A DNA stretch of 34,473 bases from Bacillota bacterium. GTDB taxonomy: Bacteria; Bacillota; Sulfobacillia; JACIYH01. The notes under the pieces were generated by a model. That model was not told the origin of the DNA, did not search any database, and saw nothing but the letters and a program-made list of their open reading frames with translations. The stretch spans positions 1-34,473 of the forward strand of contig JACIYH010000022.1 of NCBI GenBank assembly GCA_014360055.1, in the 5' to 3' direction. Numbering within the stretch: position 1 is the stretch's first letter; every line of letters begins with the position of its first letter. Below are positions 16,368 to 24,782 of this stretch, in pieces. A program made the translations under genes and the position numbers.

Positions 16368-19079
16368 GTGACCATGAATTCGTGCCAGCCCTCCCTCGTG
16401 GCCCTCACCGTTGACGGGCGGGAGGTGAGCGTCCCCGCCGGAACCACGGTGTTCGAGGCAGCCCGGGCCGCGGGTATCGAGATACCCCACCTGTGTCACC
16501 ACCCCTGGCTGAAGCCCACGGGGGCGTGCCGCCTCTGCGTGGTGGAGATCAAGGGTGCCCGCGGGCTGCCCACGGCCTGCACCACCCCGGTGGCGCCGGG
16601 CATGGTGGTGCAAACGGAGTCCGAGCGGGTGGTGGAAGCTCGGCGGGAGATCCTGGACCTCATTCTGGCCAACCACGCCGCCGAATGCCTCACCTGCGAG
16701 AAGGCGGGTGACTGCCGCCTGCAGGATTACGCCTACCGTTACGGGGTGGCGCGGACCTCTTACCACGGGGAACGGCGCCAGTACCCGCCCGATGAGTCGA
16801 ACCCCTTCTTCTACCGCTACCATGACAGGTGCATCATGTGCGGCCGTTGCATCCGCGTGTGCGACGAGGTCATGGCCGTCAACGCCATCGACTATGCCTA
16901 CCGGGGCTTCCGCACCAAAGTGGCCACCGCCTACGAGGTGGGCCTGGAGGAGAGCCCCTGCGTCTTCTGCGGTAACTGCGTGGCCGTTTGCCCCACCGGG
17001 GCCCTGCAGCCCAAGCTCTCGGTGGGCCAGGGGCGCCGCTGGGAGATCCATAAGGTGCGCACCGTGTGCCCCTACTGCGGCGTGGGCTGCTCCCTCGACC
17101 TCGAAGTGCGCGACGGGGAGCGGCCGCGGGTGGTGGGGGTGAGCGGGGGCGACGGCCCCACCAACGAGGGCCTGCTGTGCGTCAAGGGCCGCTTCGGCTG
17201 GGACTTCCTGCACAGCCCCGACCGGCTCACCCGGCCCCTCATCCGGGAGGGCGACGGGTTTCGCGAAGCGTCCTGGGATGAGGCCCTGGACCTGGTGGCC
17301 CGCCGGTTGGGCGAGATCCGGGAGAAGCACGGTCCCCACAGCCTGGCCGGGCTGTGTTCGGCCAAGTGCACCAACGAGGAGAACTACCTGTTCCAGAAGC
17401 TGGTGCGGGCGGTGTGGGGGACCAACAACGTGGATCACTGCGCCCGCCTGTGCCACGCCTCCTCCGTGGTGGGACTGGGGATGGCCTACGGTAGCGGCGC
17501 CATGACCAACTCTCTGGCCGACCTCGAGCAGGCCACCCTGTACTTCGTGATCGGTTCCAACACCACCGAGGGCCATCCCGTGCTCTCCCTGCGGGTCAAG
17601 CGGGGACTGCGGGCGGGGGCGAAGCTGATCGTGGCCGATCCCCGCCGCACCGAGCTGGCCGAGCGGGCCGACATCTTCCTGCAGCACCTGCCCGGTACCG
17701 ACGTGGCCCTGCTGGGGGCCATGATCCACGTCATCCTGGAGGAAGGGCTCGAAAACCGGGAGTTCGTGGCCGCCCGCACCGAGGGCATCGACGAACTGCG
17801 CGCCTCGGTGGCGGCGCTCACGCCCGAGTACGCCGAGCGGGTCACCGGCGTCCCTGCCGACCTCATCCAGCAGGCGGCCCGGGAGTACGCGCGGGCGGAG
17901 CGGGCGGCCATCCTCTACGCCATGGGCATCACCCAGCACACCACCGGTACCGACAACGTGCTGGCCATCGCGGCCCTGGCAGCGGTGTGCGGACAGGTGG
18001 GCCGGGAGGGCACGGGCGTCAACCCCTTGCGCGGCCAGAACAACGTGCAGGGGGCCTGCGACATGGGTGGCCTGCCCAACGTGCTGCCCGGGTACCAGTC
18101 CTACCGCGACGGGGGCCTGCGCCGCAAGTTCGAGGAAGCCTGGGGGCCGCCGCTTCCCACCGGGGACGGGCTCACCGTGGTGGAGATGATGGAGGCGGCC
18201 GCGCAGGGCCGTATCCGGGGTATGTACATCATGGGGGAGAACCCCATGCTTTCCGACCCCGACCTGGGCCACGTAGAAGAGGCCCTGCGCTCCCTGGACT
18301 TCCTGGTGGTCCAGGACATCTTCCTCACCGAGACGGCGCGCCTGGCCCACGTGGTGCTGCCCGCCGCCGCCTTCGCCGAGAAGGAAGGGACCTTCACCAA
18401 CACCGAGCGGCGCGTGCAACTCCTGCGCCGGGCGGTGCCACCCCCCGGCGAGGCCCTGGCCGACTGGGAGATCATCTGCCGCCTGGCGGAACGCATGGGA
18501 TACCCCATGTCCTACGCGGGCCCGGCCGAGATCATGGATGAGGTTACCCGGCTGGTACCCAGCTACGGCGGTATGGGCTACGCCTACCTGGGTGAGGGTG
18601 GCAAGCAGTGGCCCTGCCCGCAGCCCGGACATCCCGGCACGCCCATCCTGCACCGGGAGAAGTTCGCGCGCGGACGGGCGCGGCTCTTCCCCCTGGAGTT
18701 CCGCCCGCCGGCGGAGGTGCCGGACACCGAATACCCGCTCTACCTGACCACAGGGCGCATCCTGTTCCATTACCACACCGGCTCCATGACCAGGCGGGCG
18801 CGGGGGCTGCAGGCCATCCGGCCGGACCCCTACGTGGAGATCCATCCCGACACCGCTGCCGGCCTGGGCATCACCGACGGCCAGATGGTGGAGGTGGCCT
18901 CGCGGCGGGGCTCCATCCGCCTGCGTGCCCTGGTCACCGACCGTACCGCACCAGCGGTGGTCTTCATCCCCTTCCACTACGCCGAGGCGGCGGCCAACGT
19001 CCTCACCAACCCCGCCCTGGACCCCCAGGCCCGCATCCCCGAACTCAAGGTGTGCGCCGTGCGGGTGCGTCCCGCCTGA
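16368..19079 (+). CDS. fdhA: Formate dehydrogenase catalytic subunit, Cys type, with NuoG-like N-terminus
   Basis: The molybdopterin subunit, 903 residues, that interconverts formate and CO2. From the N-terminus it has a [2Fe-2S] domain (Cys 43, 54, 57, 71), a His-Cys3 [4Fe-4S] site (H103, C107, C110, C116), two ferredoxin clusters (C155-C165 and C198-C208), and the oxidoreductase domain with its own [4Fe-4S] site (C234, C237, C241, C271). The metal ligand is Cys 362 in ARLCHASS, where selenoenzymes have selenocysteine, and His 363 follows. The bis-MGD binding domain fills the C-terminus. GTG 16368 follows AAGGTGA at good spacing. With the NuoF-like and NuoE-like genes on each side, the product is a cytoplasmic NAD-linked enzyme. 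FdhD and the Moco genes in the same window supply maturation. Mo versus W use is not visible. Confidence 0.96.
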   Translation: MTMNSCQPSLVALTVDGREVSVPAGTTVFEAARAAGIEIPHLCHHPWLKPTGACRLCVVEIKGARGLPTACTTPVAPGMVVQTESERVVEARREILDLILANHAAECLTCEKAGDCRLQDYAYRYGVARTSYHGERRQYPPDESNPFFYRYHDRCIMCGRCIRVCDEVMAVNAIDYAYRGFRTKVATAYEVGLEESPCVFCGNCVAVCPTGALQPKLSVGQGRRWEIHKVRTVCPYCGVGCSLDLEVRDGERPRVVGVSGGDGPTNEGLLCVKGRFGWDFLHSPDRLTRPLIREGDGFREASWDEALDLVARRLGEIREKHGPHSLAGLCSAKCTNEENYLFQKLVRAVWGTNNVDHCARLCHASSVVGLGMAYGSGAMTNSLADLEQATLYFVIGSNTTEGHPVLSLRVKRGLRAGAKLIVADPRRTELAERADIFLQHLPGTDVALLGAMIHVILEEGLENREFVAARTEGIDELRASVAALTPEYAERVTGVPADLIQQAAREYARAERAAILYAMGITQHTTGTDNVLAIAALAAVCGQVGREGTGVNPLRGQNNVQGACDMGGLPNVLPGYQSYRDGGLRRKFEEAWGPPLPTGDGLTVVEMMEAAAQGRIRGMYIMGENPMLSDPDLGHVEEALRSLDFLVVQDIFLTETARLAHVVLPAAAFAEKEGTFTNTERRVQLLRRAVPPPGEALADWEIICRLAERMGYPMSYAGPAEIMDEVTRLVPSYGGMGYAYLGEGGKQWPCPQPGHPGTPILHREKFARGRARLFPLEFRPPAEVPDTEYPLYLTTGRILFHYHTGSMTRRARGLQAIRPDPYVEIHPDTAAGLGITDGQMVEVASRRGSIRLRALVTDRTAPAVVFIPFHYAEAAANVLTNPALDPQARIPELKVCAVRVRPA

Positions 19080-19097
19080 TTTCAGGAGGTGTTCGCC

Positions 19098-19583
19098 GTG
19101 AGCGCCGTGGCCCTGAAGGAGCAGGAACTCAAGCAGAGGCTGGAACCCATCCTGGTCCGGCACGGGAGGGCCCCCTCCGGTCTCATCCCCATCATGCAGG
19201 ACATCCAGGCGGAGTTCGGGTACCTGCCACGGGAGGCGGTGGAAGAGGCCGCCCGGTGGCTGAAGATACCGTTGAGCAAGGCCTACGGCGTGATCACGTT
19301 CTACGCCCAGTTCCACCTCAAGCCCCGGGGTAAGTACGTGCTGCGGGTTTGTCTGGGGACCGCCTGCCACGTGCGGGGTGGCGAGAAGGTGCTGGAGGCG
19401 GTGAGCCAAGAACTGGGCATCGCCCCCGGCGACACCACCCCGGACCTCAGGTTCACCCTGGAGCGGGTGGCCTGCCTGGGATGCTGCGGGCTGGCCCCCA
19501 CCATGATGGTCAACGACCAGACCTTCGCCCGCCTCAATCCCCAGAAGGTGAAGGAGGTCCTGGCCCAGTTTGCCGAAAGCTGA
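19098..19583 (+). CDS. NuoE/HydC-like [2Fe-2S] subunit of formate dehydrogenase
   Basis: A 161-residue thioredoxin-like ferredoxin that works with the NuoF-like subunit in electron transfer to or from NAD. The four ligand cysteines are visible in C-x4-C (CLGTAC) and C-x3-C (CLGCC), in the expected order. The N-terminal helical domain, with LIPIMQDIQAEFGYLP and KAYGVITFYAQF, is typical. GTG 19098 is selected because AGGAGGTG (19084-19091) precedes it by 6 nt; an earlier GTG at 19089 overlaps that site. It begins 18 nt after fdhA. In many relatives this gene is first in the operon, whereas here it is last (F-A-E order). Confidence 0.95.
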   Translation: MSAVALKEQELKQRLEPILVRHGRAPSGLIPIMQDIQAEFGYLPREAVEEAARWLKIPLSKAYGVITFYAQFHLKPRGKYVLRVCLGTACHVRGGEKVLEAVSQELGIAPGDTTPDLRFTLERVACLGCCGLAPTMMVNDQTFARLNPQKVKEVLAQFAES

Positions 19584-19690
19584 CCCGCCCCACCCACCCG
19601 CAGGTGTGCCCGGAGCGGGGTGGTGGGCCGGGGTGCGGGGCGACGGCCCGGGGTGCGCGGCGGAACGTCTCCTCTAAGGAGCGATGAGCA

Positions 19691-20587
19691 GTGGAGCCCG
19701 TCACGGCGGTGGCCATCCGCCGCATACGAGCCCAGTCCGAGGAGGAAACGGGTGACGTGGTGGCGCGCGAGTACCCCGTCACCCTGGTCTGCCGGGGCGA
19801 AGGCGCAGCCGGGCCGGCGTGGGATGTGACCACGCTCATGTGCACGCCGGAACACCTGGACGAACTGGCCCTCGGTTTTCTCTACACCGGGGGCCTCGTC
19901 TCCTCCCGGGAAGAGGTGCGGGCGCTCGAGGTGGAGGCGGGGCCGGACGCCGGTCGGGTCCTCATCACCCTGGCTCCCGCAGCGGTTTCCAGGCTGGAGG
20001 ACTGGCGGGCGGCTCGCCGGGAGAACTGGCAGACGGCGCGGGCCGTGGGGACCGGTTGCGGCTATGCCGCGCTGACGGGTGAGGAGGAATTGCCCCGGGT
20101 GAGCGGTAACCTGCGGGTAACTGTGGCGGAGATAATGAGTGGCTTGAGCGAACTGGTGCGGGCTCCCGTGCACCGGGAGACGGGGGCGACCCACGCGGCC
20201 GCCCTGGCCTGCGGAGGGGGAGGGATTCTCTGCCTTAGGGAAGACGTGGGCAGGCACAACGCTGTGGACAAGGTCGTGGGGTGGTGGCTCGCCCGGGGGG
20301 GGCCGGCGGAGGTGCCGACCGGCCGCGTAAGTAACCGGGTGGCGCACGGCGGTGCGCATCTCGGCCCCGGAGAGGGCCTGGTGGTGCTCACCACCGGGCG
20401 GCTGTCCTCGGACATCGTCCTCAAGGTGAGCCGCCTGGGCGCCCAGGTACTGGTGTCCCGGGCGGCGCCCACCTCCCTTGGTATCCGCCTGGCCTACCTG
20501 ACCGGCCTCACCCTGGTGGGGTTCGCCCGACCGGGGCGCCTCAACGTCTACACCTTTCCCGAGAGAGTGGTCTCGACGCCGGATTGA
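19691..20587 (+). CDS. fdhD: Formate dehydrogenase accessory sulfurtransferase FdhD
   Basis: FdhD carries sulfur from a cysteine desulfurase to the molybdenum cofactor of formate dehydrogenase, which is needed for activity. The 298-residue protein has the family signature REDVGRHNAVDKVVG and the later LTTGRLSSDIVLKVSR segment. The loop that holds CxxC in E. coli reads VGTGCGYA here, with only one cysteine; the first cysteine is the essential one in the E. coli enzyme, and single-Cys versions occur elsewhere, so the protein is probably active. A short insert (RVSNRVAHGGAHLGPGEG) lies before the TTGRLSS segment. GTG 19691 follows TAAGGAG (19675-19681). It is 107 nt downstream of the NuoE-like gene and probably part of the same regulon. 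Confidence 0.94.
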   Translation: MEPVTAVAIRRIRAQSEEETGDVVAREYPVTLVCRGEGAAGPAWDVTTLMCTPEHLDELALGFLYTGGLVSSREEVRALEVEAGPDAGRVLITLAPAAVSRLEDWRAARRENWQTARAVGTGCGYAALTGEEELPRVSGNLRVTVAEIMSGLSELVRAPVHRETGATHAAALACGGGGILCLREDVGRHNAVDKVVGWWLARGGPAEVPTGRVSNRVAHGGAHLGPGEGLVVLTTGRLSSDIVLKVSRLGAQVLVSRAAPTSLGIRLAYLTGLTLVGFARPGRLNVYTFPERVVSTPD

Positions 20588-20610
20588 ACTCTTGATGGGA
20601 GGGATGAGAG

Positions 20611-21795
20611 GTGCAGGAGACGGTAATCGTGAGCGCTTGCCGGACCCCCTTTGGCAGTTTTGGGGGCGGCCTCAAGGACATCCCGGCTGCCGACCTGGGG
20701 GCGTTGACCATCCGGGAGGCCCTGAGCAGGGCTGGCCTGGCGCCCGAGCAGGTGCAGTACGTGCTCATGGGTATGGTGGTGCAGGCGGGGGCGGGACAGA
20801 GCCCGGCCCGGCTGGCCGCCCTCAAGGCCGGGATTCCGCCTCAGGTGCCGAGCGACACCATCAACAAAGTGTGTGCGTCTTCGCTCCGCTGCGTGAACGT
20901 AGCCGACGCCCTCATCCGGGCGGGCGACGTGGAGGTGGCCGTGGCGGGGGGCATGGAGAACATGAGCCGGGGCCCCTACCTGGTCCCGGGGGCCCGCTGG
21001 GGCTACCGCCTGTGGAACCAGACCCTGGTGGACGCCACCGTCAACGACGGCCTCTGGTGCGCCATCCACAACGTGCACATGGGGGTGCATGCCGACCGGG
21101 TGGCCCGCGAGTACGGCCTCAGTCGCGAGGAGCAGGACGCCTGGGCGTACCGCAGCCACGTGCGCGCCCTGGATGCTATCAGGGCAGGGCGCCTGAAGGA
21201 CGAGATCGTGCCGGTCGAGGTCCCCCAGCGCAAAGGCCCGCCGGTAGTGTTGGACACCGATGAATCGCCCCGACCGGATACCTCTCCCGAGAAACTGGCC
21301 GCGCTCAAACCGGTGTTTCTGCCAGACGGTACCATCACCGCCGGCAACGCTCCCGGTATCAATGACGGTGCTGCCGCCCTGGTGCTTACCTCCCGGCGCA
21401 AGGCACAGGAGTTGGGGCTGAAGCCCCTGGCCACTGTCATCTCGCAGGGATGGGTGTCCCGTCCCCCGGAGGAATTCCCCCTCACCCCCTATCCGGCTGC
21501 CCAGGCCGCCTTGCAGAAGGTGGGACTCTCCTTTGCCGACGTGGACCTGATCGAGGTCAATGAGGCCTTTGCAGCCGTCGCCCTGGTCAACATGAAGCTG
21601 GGCGACTGGCCCCAGGAGAAGGTGAACGTCAACGGCGGGGCGGTGGCCCTCGGGCATCCCATCGGCGCCTCCGGAGCGCGCATCCTCCTCACCCTGGCGT
21701 ACGAGTTGCGCCGTCGGGGAGGCGGCCTGGGAGTGGCCTGCCTGTGTGCGGGCGGCGGGCAGGGCGAAGCCACGGTCATCCGCGTAGAACCCTGA
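20611..21795 (+). CDS. Acetyl-CoA acetyltransferase (thiolase)
   Basis: A thiolase of 394 residues that condenses two acetyl-CoA to acetoacetyl-CoA or performs the reverse cleavage. The nucleophile is Cys 88 in NKVCASS, the active-site histidine is His 349 in GGAVALGHPIGASGAR, and the second cysteine is Cys 379 in CLCAGGGQG. NEAFA, which positions the substrate, is also present. GTG 20611 follows GGGAGG. It is the first gene of a short-chain acyl-CoA set with 3-hydroxybutyryl-CoA dehydrogenase, acyl-CoA dehydrogenase and Etf. That order suits either butyrate formation or oxidation of butyryl-CoA; the sequence does not tell the direction. The gap to fdhD is 23 nt, so read-through from the formate dehydrogenase genes is possible. 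Confidence 0.95.
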   Translation: MQETVIVSACRTPFGSFGGGLKDIPAADLGALTIREALSRAGLAPEQVQYVLMGMVVQAGAGQSPARLAALKAGIPPQVPSDTINKVCASSLRCVNVADALIRAGDVEVAVAGGMENMSRGPYLVPGARWGYRLWNQTLVDATVNDGLWCAIHNVHMGVHADRVAREYGLSREEQDAWAYRSHVRALDAIRAGRLKDEIVPVEVPQRKGPPVVLDTDESPRPDTSPEKLAALKPVFLPDGTITAGNAPGINDGAAALVLTSRRKAQELGLKPLATVISQGWVSRPPEEFPLTPYPAAQAALQKVGLSFADVDLIEVNEAFAAVALVNMKLGDWPQEKVNVNGGAVALGHPIGASGARILLTLAYELRRRGGGLGVACLCAGGGQGEATVIRVEP

Positions 21796-21870
21796 CCGCC
21801 GCGCCTTACCCCGTGCGGCTGACGTCCTTCGAGAGTCGGCAGGCTGAGTGCAGGAGGGAGGGCTATCGCC

Positions 21871-22719
21871 ATGGAAGTGCGCAGGGTTTTCGTGGCAGGG
21901 GCGGGCCAGATGGGCTCCGGCATCGCCCAGGTGGCGGCCCAGGCGGGCCTGCAGGTGACCATGCAGGATATCGCGCCCGAGTTCCTGGACAGGGGGATGG
22001 CCACCATCCGCCGCAACCTGGCCCGTGGCGTGGAGAAGGGGCGCATCACGGCAGAAGAGCAGCAGGCCATCCTGGAGCGCCTCAAGGCCACCCTGAACCT
22101 GGAGGCGGCCGCGGAGGCGGACGTGGTGATCGAGGCCATCGTGGAGAACTTGCAGGCCAAGAAGGACCTGTTTTCGGAACTGGACCGGATCTGCCCGGCG
22201 GCCACCATCCTGGCATCCAATACCTCGTCCCTGCCCATCACCGAACTGGCCGCCAGCACGAAGCGTCCCGACCGCTTCATCGGCATGCATTTCATGAACC
22301 CGGTGCCCGTGATGCAACTGGTGGAGGTGGTGCGGGGTCACCTCACCTCCGACGAGACCCACGCCGTGATCCGCGACCTGGCCGTGCGCATGGGGAAGAC
22401 GCCGGTGACCGTGCAGGACTACCCCGGGTTCGTGGCCAACCGTGTGCTCTTCCCCATGATCAACGAGGCCATTTACTGCCTGATGGAGGGCGTGGCCTCC
22501 GCCGAAGACATCGACACGGTGATGAGGCTGGGCATGAACCACCCCATGGGGCCACTGGCCCTGGCCGACCTCATTGGCCTGGACACCTGTCTGGCCATCC
22601 TGGAGACCCTGCACCGGGGCCTGGGTGACCCCAAGTACCGGCCCTGCCCCCTGCTGCGGCGCATGGTGAGTGCCGGCCTGCTGGGTCGCAAGACGGGCCG
22701 CGGCTTCTACACCTACTGA
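21871..22719 (+). CDS. 3-hydroxybutyryl-CoA dehydrogenase
   Basis: An NAD(P)-dependent dehydrogenase, 282 residues, that interconverts acetoacetyl-CoA and 3-hydroxybutyryl-CoA. The N-terminal Rossmann domain starts with [10 protein letters not shown] (10-19). The catalytic His-Glu pair is expected in [16 protein letters not shown], and the SNTSSLPIT and DYPGFVANR segments are standard. The C-terminal helical domain ends in [11 protein letters not shown]. The length is normal for bacterial Hbd. ATG 21871 follows GGAGGGAGGG. No crotonase gene sits between this and the acyl-CoA dehydrogenase, although that enzyme would be needed to join the two steps, so it must be elsewhere or the genes serve other substrates. 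Confidence 0.95.
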   Translation: MEVRRVFVAGAGQMGSGIAQVAAQAGLQVTMQDIAPEFLDRGMATIRRNLARGVEKGRITAEEQQAILERLKATLNLEAAAEADVVIEAIVENLQAKKDLFSELDRICPAATILASNTSSLPITELAASTKRPDRFIGMHFMNPVPVMQLVEVVRGHLTSDETHAVIRDLAVRMGKTPVTVQDYPGFVANRVLFPMINEAIYCLMEGVASAEDIDTVMRLGMNHPMGPLALADLIGLDTCLAILETLHRGLGDPKYRPCPLLRRMVSAGLLGRKTGRGFYTY

Positions 22720-22729
22720 GGGCGCCGTC

Positions 22730-22755
22730 CCGGCAGCGCCGCGCCCCGCTGCCGG
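22730..22755 (+). terminator. Hairpin after the 3-hydroxybutyryl-CoA dehydrogenase gene
   Basis: A perfect 9-bp stem CCGGCAGCG (22730-22738) / CGCTGCCGG (22747-22755) with an 8-nt loop begins 11 nt after the stop codon. Only CGTTGTG follows, so the U-tract is poor. It may be a weak or Rho-aided terminator, or only a 3'-end stabiliser. Confidence 0.5.
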
Positions 22756-22958
22756 CGTTGTGCCCCCCCTACCGGTCCCCAGGCTGCGGCCCGCCTGGCG
22801 GGCAGACTGTGGAACTACTTAACGCTTCGCCGGGCCCTCTTGAGCCGCGCCAATGTCCTACGACCTTGCCGGAAAGGAGGAGGGGCGGCGCTCCCTGTCA
22901 CCTCCGTGCATGGTCATCGGGCTTAAGCCACTGCAGTGCGTGGCGCCGCCGGGCATCC

Positions 22959-23513
22959 ATGAAGATACTGTTCCTGGTCTACGACACCTTCTGCGAGTTC
23001 GAGATGGCTTTGCTGGCCTTCGTTGCCAGGAAGGAGAAGAATGAGATCGTGACGGCCTCGCCGGACGAGACCCCGCGGGTGAAGGGCATGGGCGGGTTGA
23101 CCGTGGTGGCCGACGTGCCTCTCGGGTCGGTGCGTGCGGCCGAGTACGACGCCCTCATCATCCCCGGGGGAGACCCCGACGTACTCCTTGACCGGGACGA
23201 AGTAAGCGCACTCATCCGGGAGTTCAATAACTGTGGGAAGCTCGTGGGGGCGATCTGCGCTGCCCCGGTTCACCTGGCACGGGCCGGTGTCCTTGCCGGC
23301 AAGCGTTACACCACCAGCTTGAGGGAGAACCGGCGGGGGCTGTTCGACTGGTCCCGGAATACCGGCGAGCCGGTGGTGGTGGACGGGAACATCGTCACCG
23401 GCAAGGGCGAAGCCTTCGTCCACTTCGCGTTCACGGTTCTCGAGCAGCTGGGTGCCTATCAGGACATGGCTCACGCTCCGCTGTGGCGGAAGGAGTTCGG
23501 CTGCGGCGTGTGA
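22959..23513 (+). CDS. DJ-1/PfpI family protein
   Basis: A 184-residue protein of the DJ-1/PfpI superfamily, whose members include glyoxalase III, deglycase-like proteins and proteases; the specific reaction here is unknown. The nucleophilic elbow is GAICAAP with Cys 100, and the partner acid is probably in EFEMA near residues 13-15. The LIIPGGDPD segment is typical of the fold. ATG 22959 has no good Shine-Dalgarno. The frame is open back to 22758, but that part does not look like protein. A strong AAAGGAGGAGGGG run lies at about 22872-22884 with no matching in-frame start, so a longer leader or a different start cannot be excluded. It interrupts the fatty-acid gene set, perhaps for aldehyde or redox stress; that is speculation. 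Confidence 0.88.
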   Translation: MKILFLVYDTFCEFEMALLAFVARKEKNEIVTASPDETPRVKGMGGLTVVADVPLGSVRAAEYDALIIPGGDPDVLLDRDEVSALIREFNNCGKLVGAICAAPVHLARAGVLAGKRYTTSLRENRRGLFDWSRNTGEPVVVDGNIVTGKGEAFVHFAFTVLEQLGAYQDMAHAPLWRKEFGCGV

Positions 23514-23568
23514 GGTTGCTGCGCAGTTGGAGGGGACCAAGTAGAGAGCGAGTGGAAACTGTGGGGGG

Positions 23569-24708
23569 ATGGAGATGGATTTTGGGCTGAGCCAGGAACT
23601 GGAGATGCTGCGTCAGTCGGCGCGGGAGTTCGCTGCCACCCGGGTGGCGCCTCTGGTGGAACGCATGGAGGAAGACGGGAAGTTCCCCCTTGAGTTGATC
23701 CCCGCCCTGGGGGAGGAGGGGTACCTGGGGCTCACCGTGCCCCAGAACTACGATGGGCTGGGGATGGGGTACCTGGCACGGGCGCTGGTGCTGGAAGAGA
23801 TCGCTCGCGTTTCCTGCGCCCTGGCCATGGCCCTGCAGGTGTTCCACCTGGGCATCGAGCCGGTGCTGGCCTACGGTAGCGAGGAACAGAAGGCCGCCCT
23901 GCTGCCCCCCCTCGCCAGGGGGGAGAGGCTGGCCACGGCGGCGGTCACCGAATCCGGCGGAGGCTCCGACCCCACCGCCACCCAGACGCGCGCCCGCCGG
24001 GAAGGGGACGAGTGGGTGCTGGACGGCCGCAAGGTCTTCATCACCAACTCGCATGTGGCCGACCTGTTCACCGTGCTGGCCCGCACCGGGGACGATCCGC
24101 CGCGGTTCACGGCCTTCCTGGTGGAGAAGGATTTCCCCGGTTTCCGGCCGGGCCGCGAGGAGCACAAGGTGGGCATGAAAGGCTGCAACACGGGCGAGGT
24201 TATACTGGATGGCTGCCGGGTGCCCGCCGACCACGTGCTGGGGAAGGAGGGCGACGGGCTGAAGGTCACCCTCAGCGCCATCAGCGAGGTGGGCCGTTCC
24301 GGTATGGCCGCCTGTGCCCTGGGGGTGCTGGGTGCGGCCCTGGAGGCAGCGACGGAATACTCCAGGAAGCGGGTCCTGTACGGGCAGCCCATCGCACGTC
24401 TTGAGGGCATCCAGTGGAAGCTGGCCCAGATGTCCTGCGACCTGGAGGCGGCGCGCCTGCTCACCTACCGGGCCTGCTGGCTGAAGGACCAGGGGAAGCG
24501 CTGCGACGTGGAGATGGCGCAGGCCAAGCTTTTCGCCACCGAGGCCGCCATCCGGGGGGCAAAGGAAGCGGTGGACGTGTTCGGTGGCTACGGCTGCATG
24601 ATGGAGTACCCCGTCCAGAGGTATTACCGCGACGCCATCCTGTTGGGCCCCTCCGCCGGCACGTCCGACATCATGCGTGTAGTCATCGCCCGTGCCCTCA
24701 CCAGGTAG
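23569..24708 (+). CDS. Acyl-CoA dehydrogenase lacking the usual catalytic glutamate
   Basis: A flavoprotein of 379 residues (377 from the alternative ATG 23575, which gives the common MDFGLS start) that would oxidise an acyl-CoA and hand electrons to Etf. The three domains of the family are present, with TESGGGSDPTA in the middle sheet, YSRKRVLYGQPI in the C-terminal helical bundle and EYPVQRYYRDA near the end. The short-chain and medium-chain enzymes have their base in YEGT; here the same position reads SAGT, with Ala 363 (24655-24657). Isovaleryl-CoA dehydrogenase also has AGT there but uses a glutamate in an earlier helix; by eye that position is Gly in this protein (SEVGRSG). The base and substrate are therefore uncertain. 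Etf genes follow at once. Confidence 0.92.
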   Translation: MEMDFGLSQELEMLRQSAREFAATRVAPLVERMEEDGKFPLELIPALGEEGYLGLTVPQNYDGLGMGYLARALVLEEIARVSCALAMALQVFHLGIEPVLAYGSEEQKAALLPPLARGERLATAAVTESGGGSDPTATQTRARREGDEWVLDGRKVFITNSHVADLFTVLARTGDDPPRFTAFLVEKDFPGFRPGREEHKVGMKGCNTGEVILDGCRVPADHVLGKEGDGLKVTLSAISEVGRSGMAACALGVLGAALEAATEYSRKRVLYGQPIARLEGIQWKLAQMSCDLEAARLLTYRACWLKDQGKRCDVEMAQAKLFATEAAIRGAKEAVDVFGGYGCMMEYPVQRYYRDAILLGPSAGTSDIMRVVIARALTR

Positions 24709-24782
24709 GGGGGTGCCCCGGCGGGCGGGCGTTGCTGCGCGGTGGATCACGCCGGGGAGGTTCGCGGCGTGGGTGTGGTTGT

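Noticed and set aside
17451-17453. Possible selenocysteine in formate dehydrogenase
   Set aside because: The catalytic codon is TGC, not TGA, so the enzyme is the cysteine type.
13854-19409. Minus-strand open frame of 1851 codons opposite the formate dehydrogenase operon
   Set aside because: Its length comes from the lack of stops in GC-rich antisense. The plus strand holds intact iron-sulfur and molybdopterin motifs throughout, and no family is recognisable in the antisense product.
22853-23044. Short plus-strand frame (63 codons) overlapping the start of the DJ-1/PfpI gene
   Set aside because: No family resemblance, and its start lies before rather than after the AAAGGAGGAGGGG run; the overlapping DJ-1 frame explains the region.
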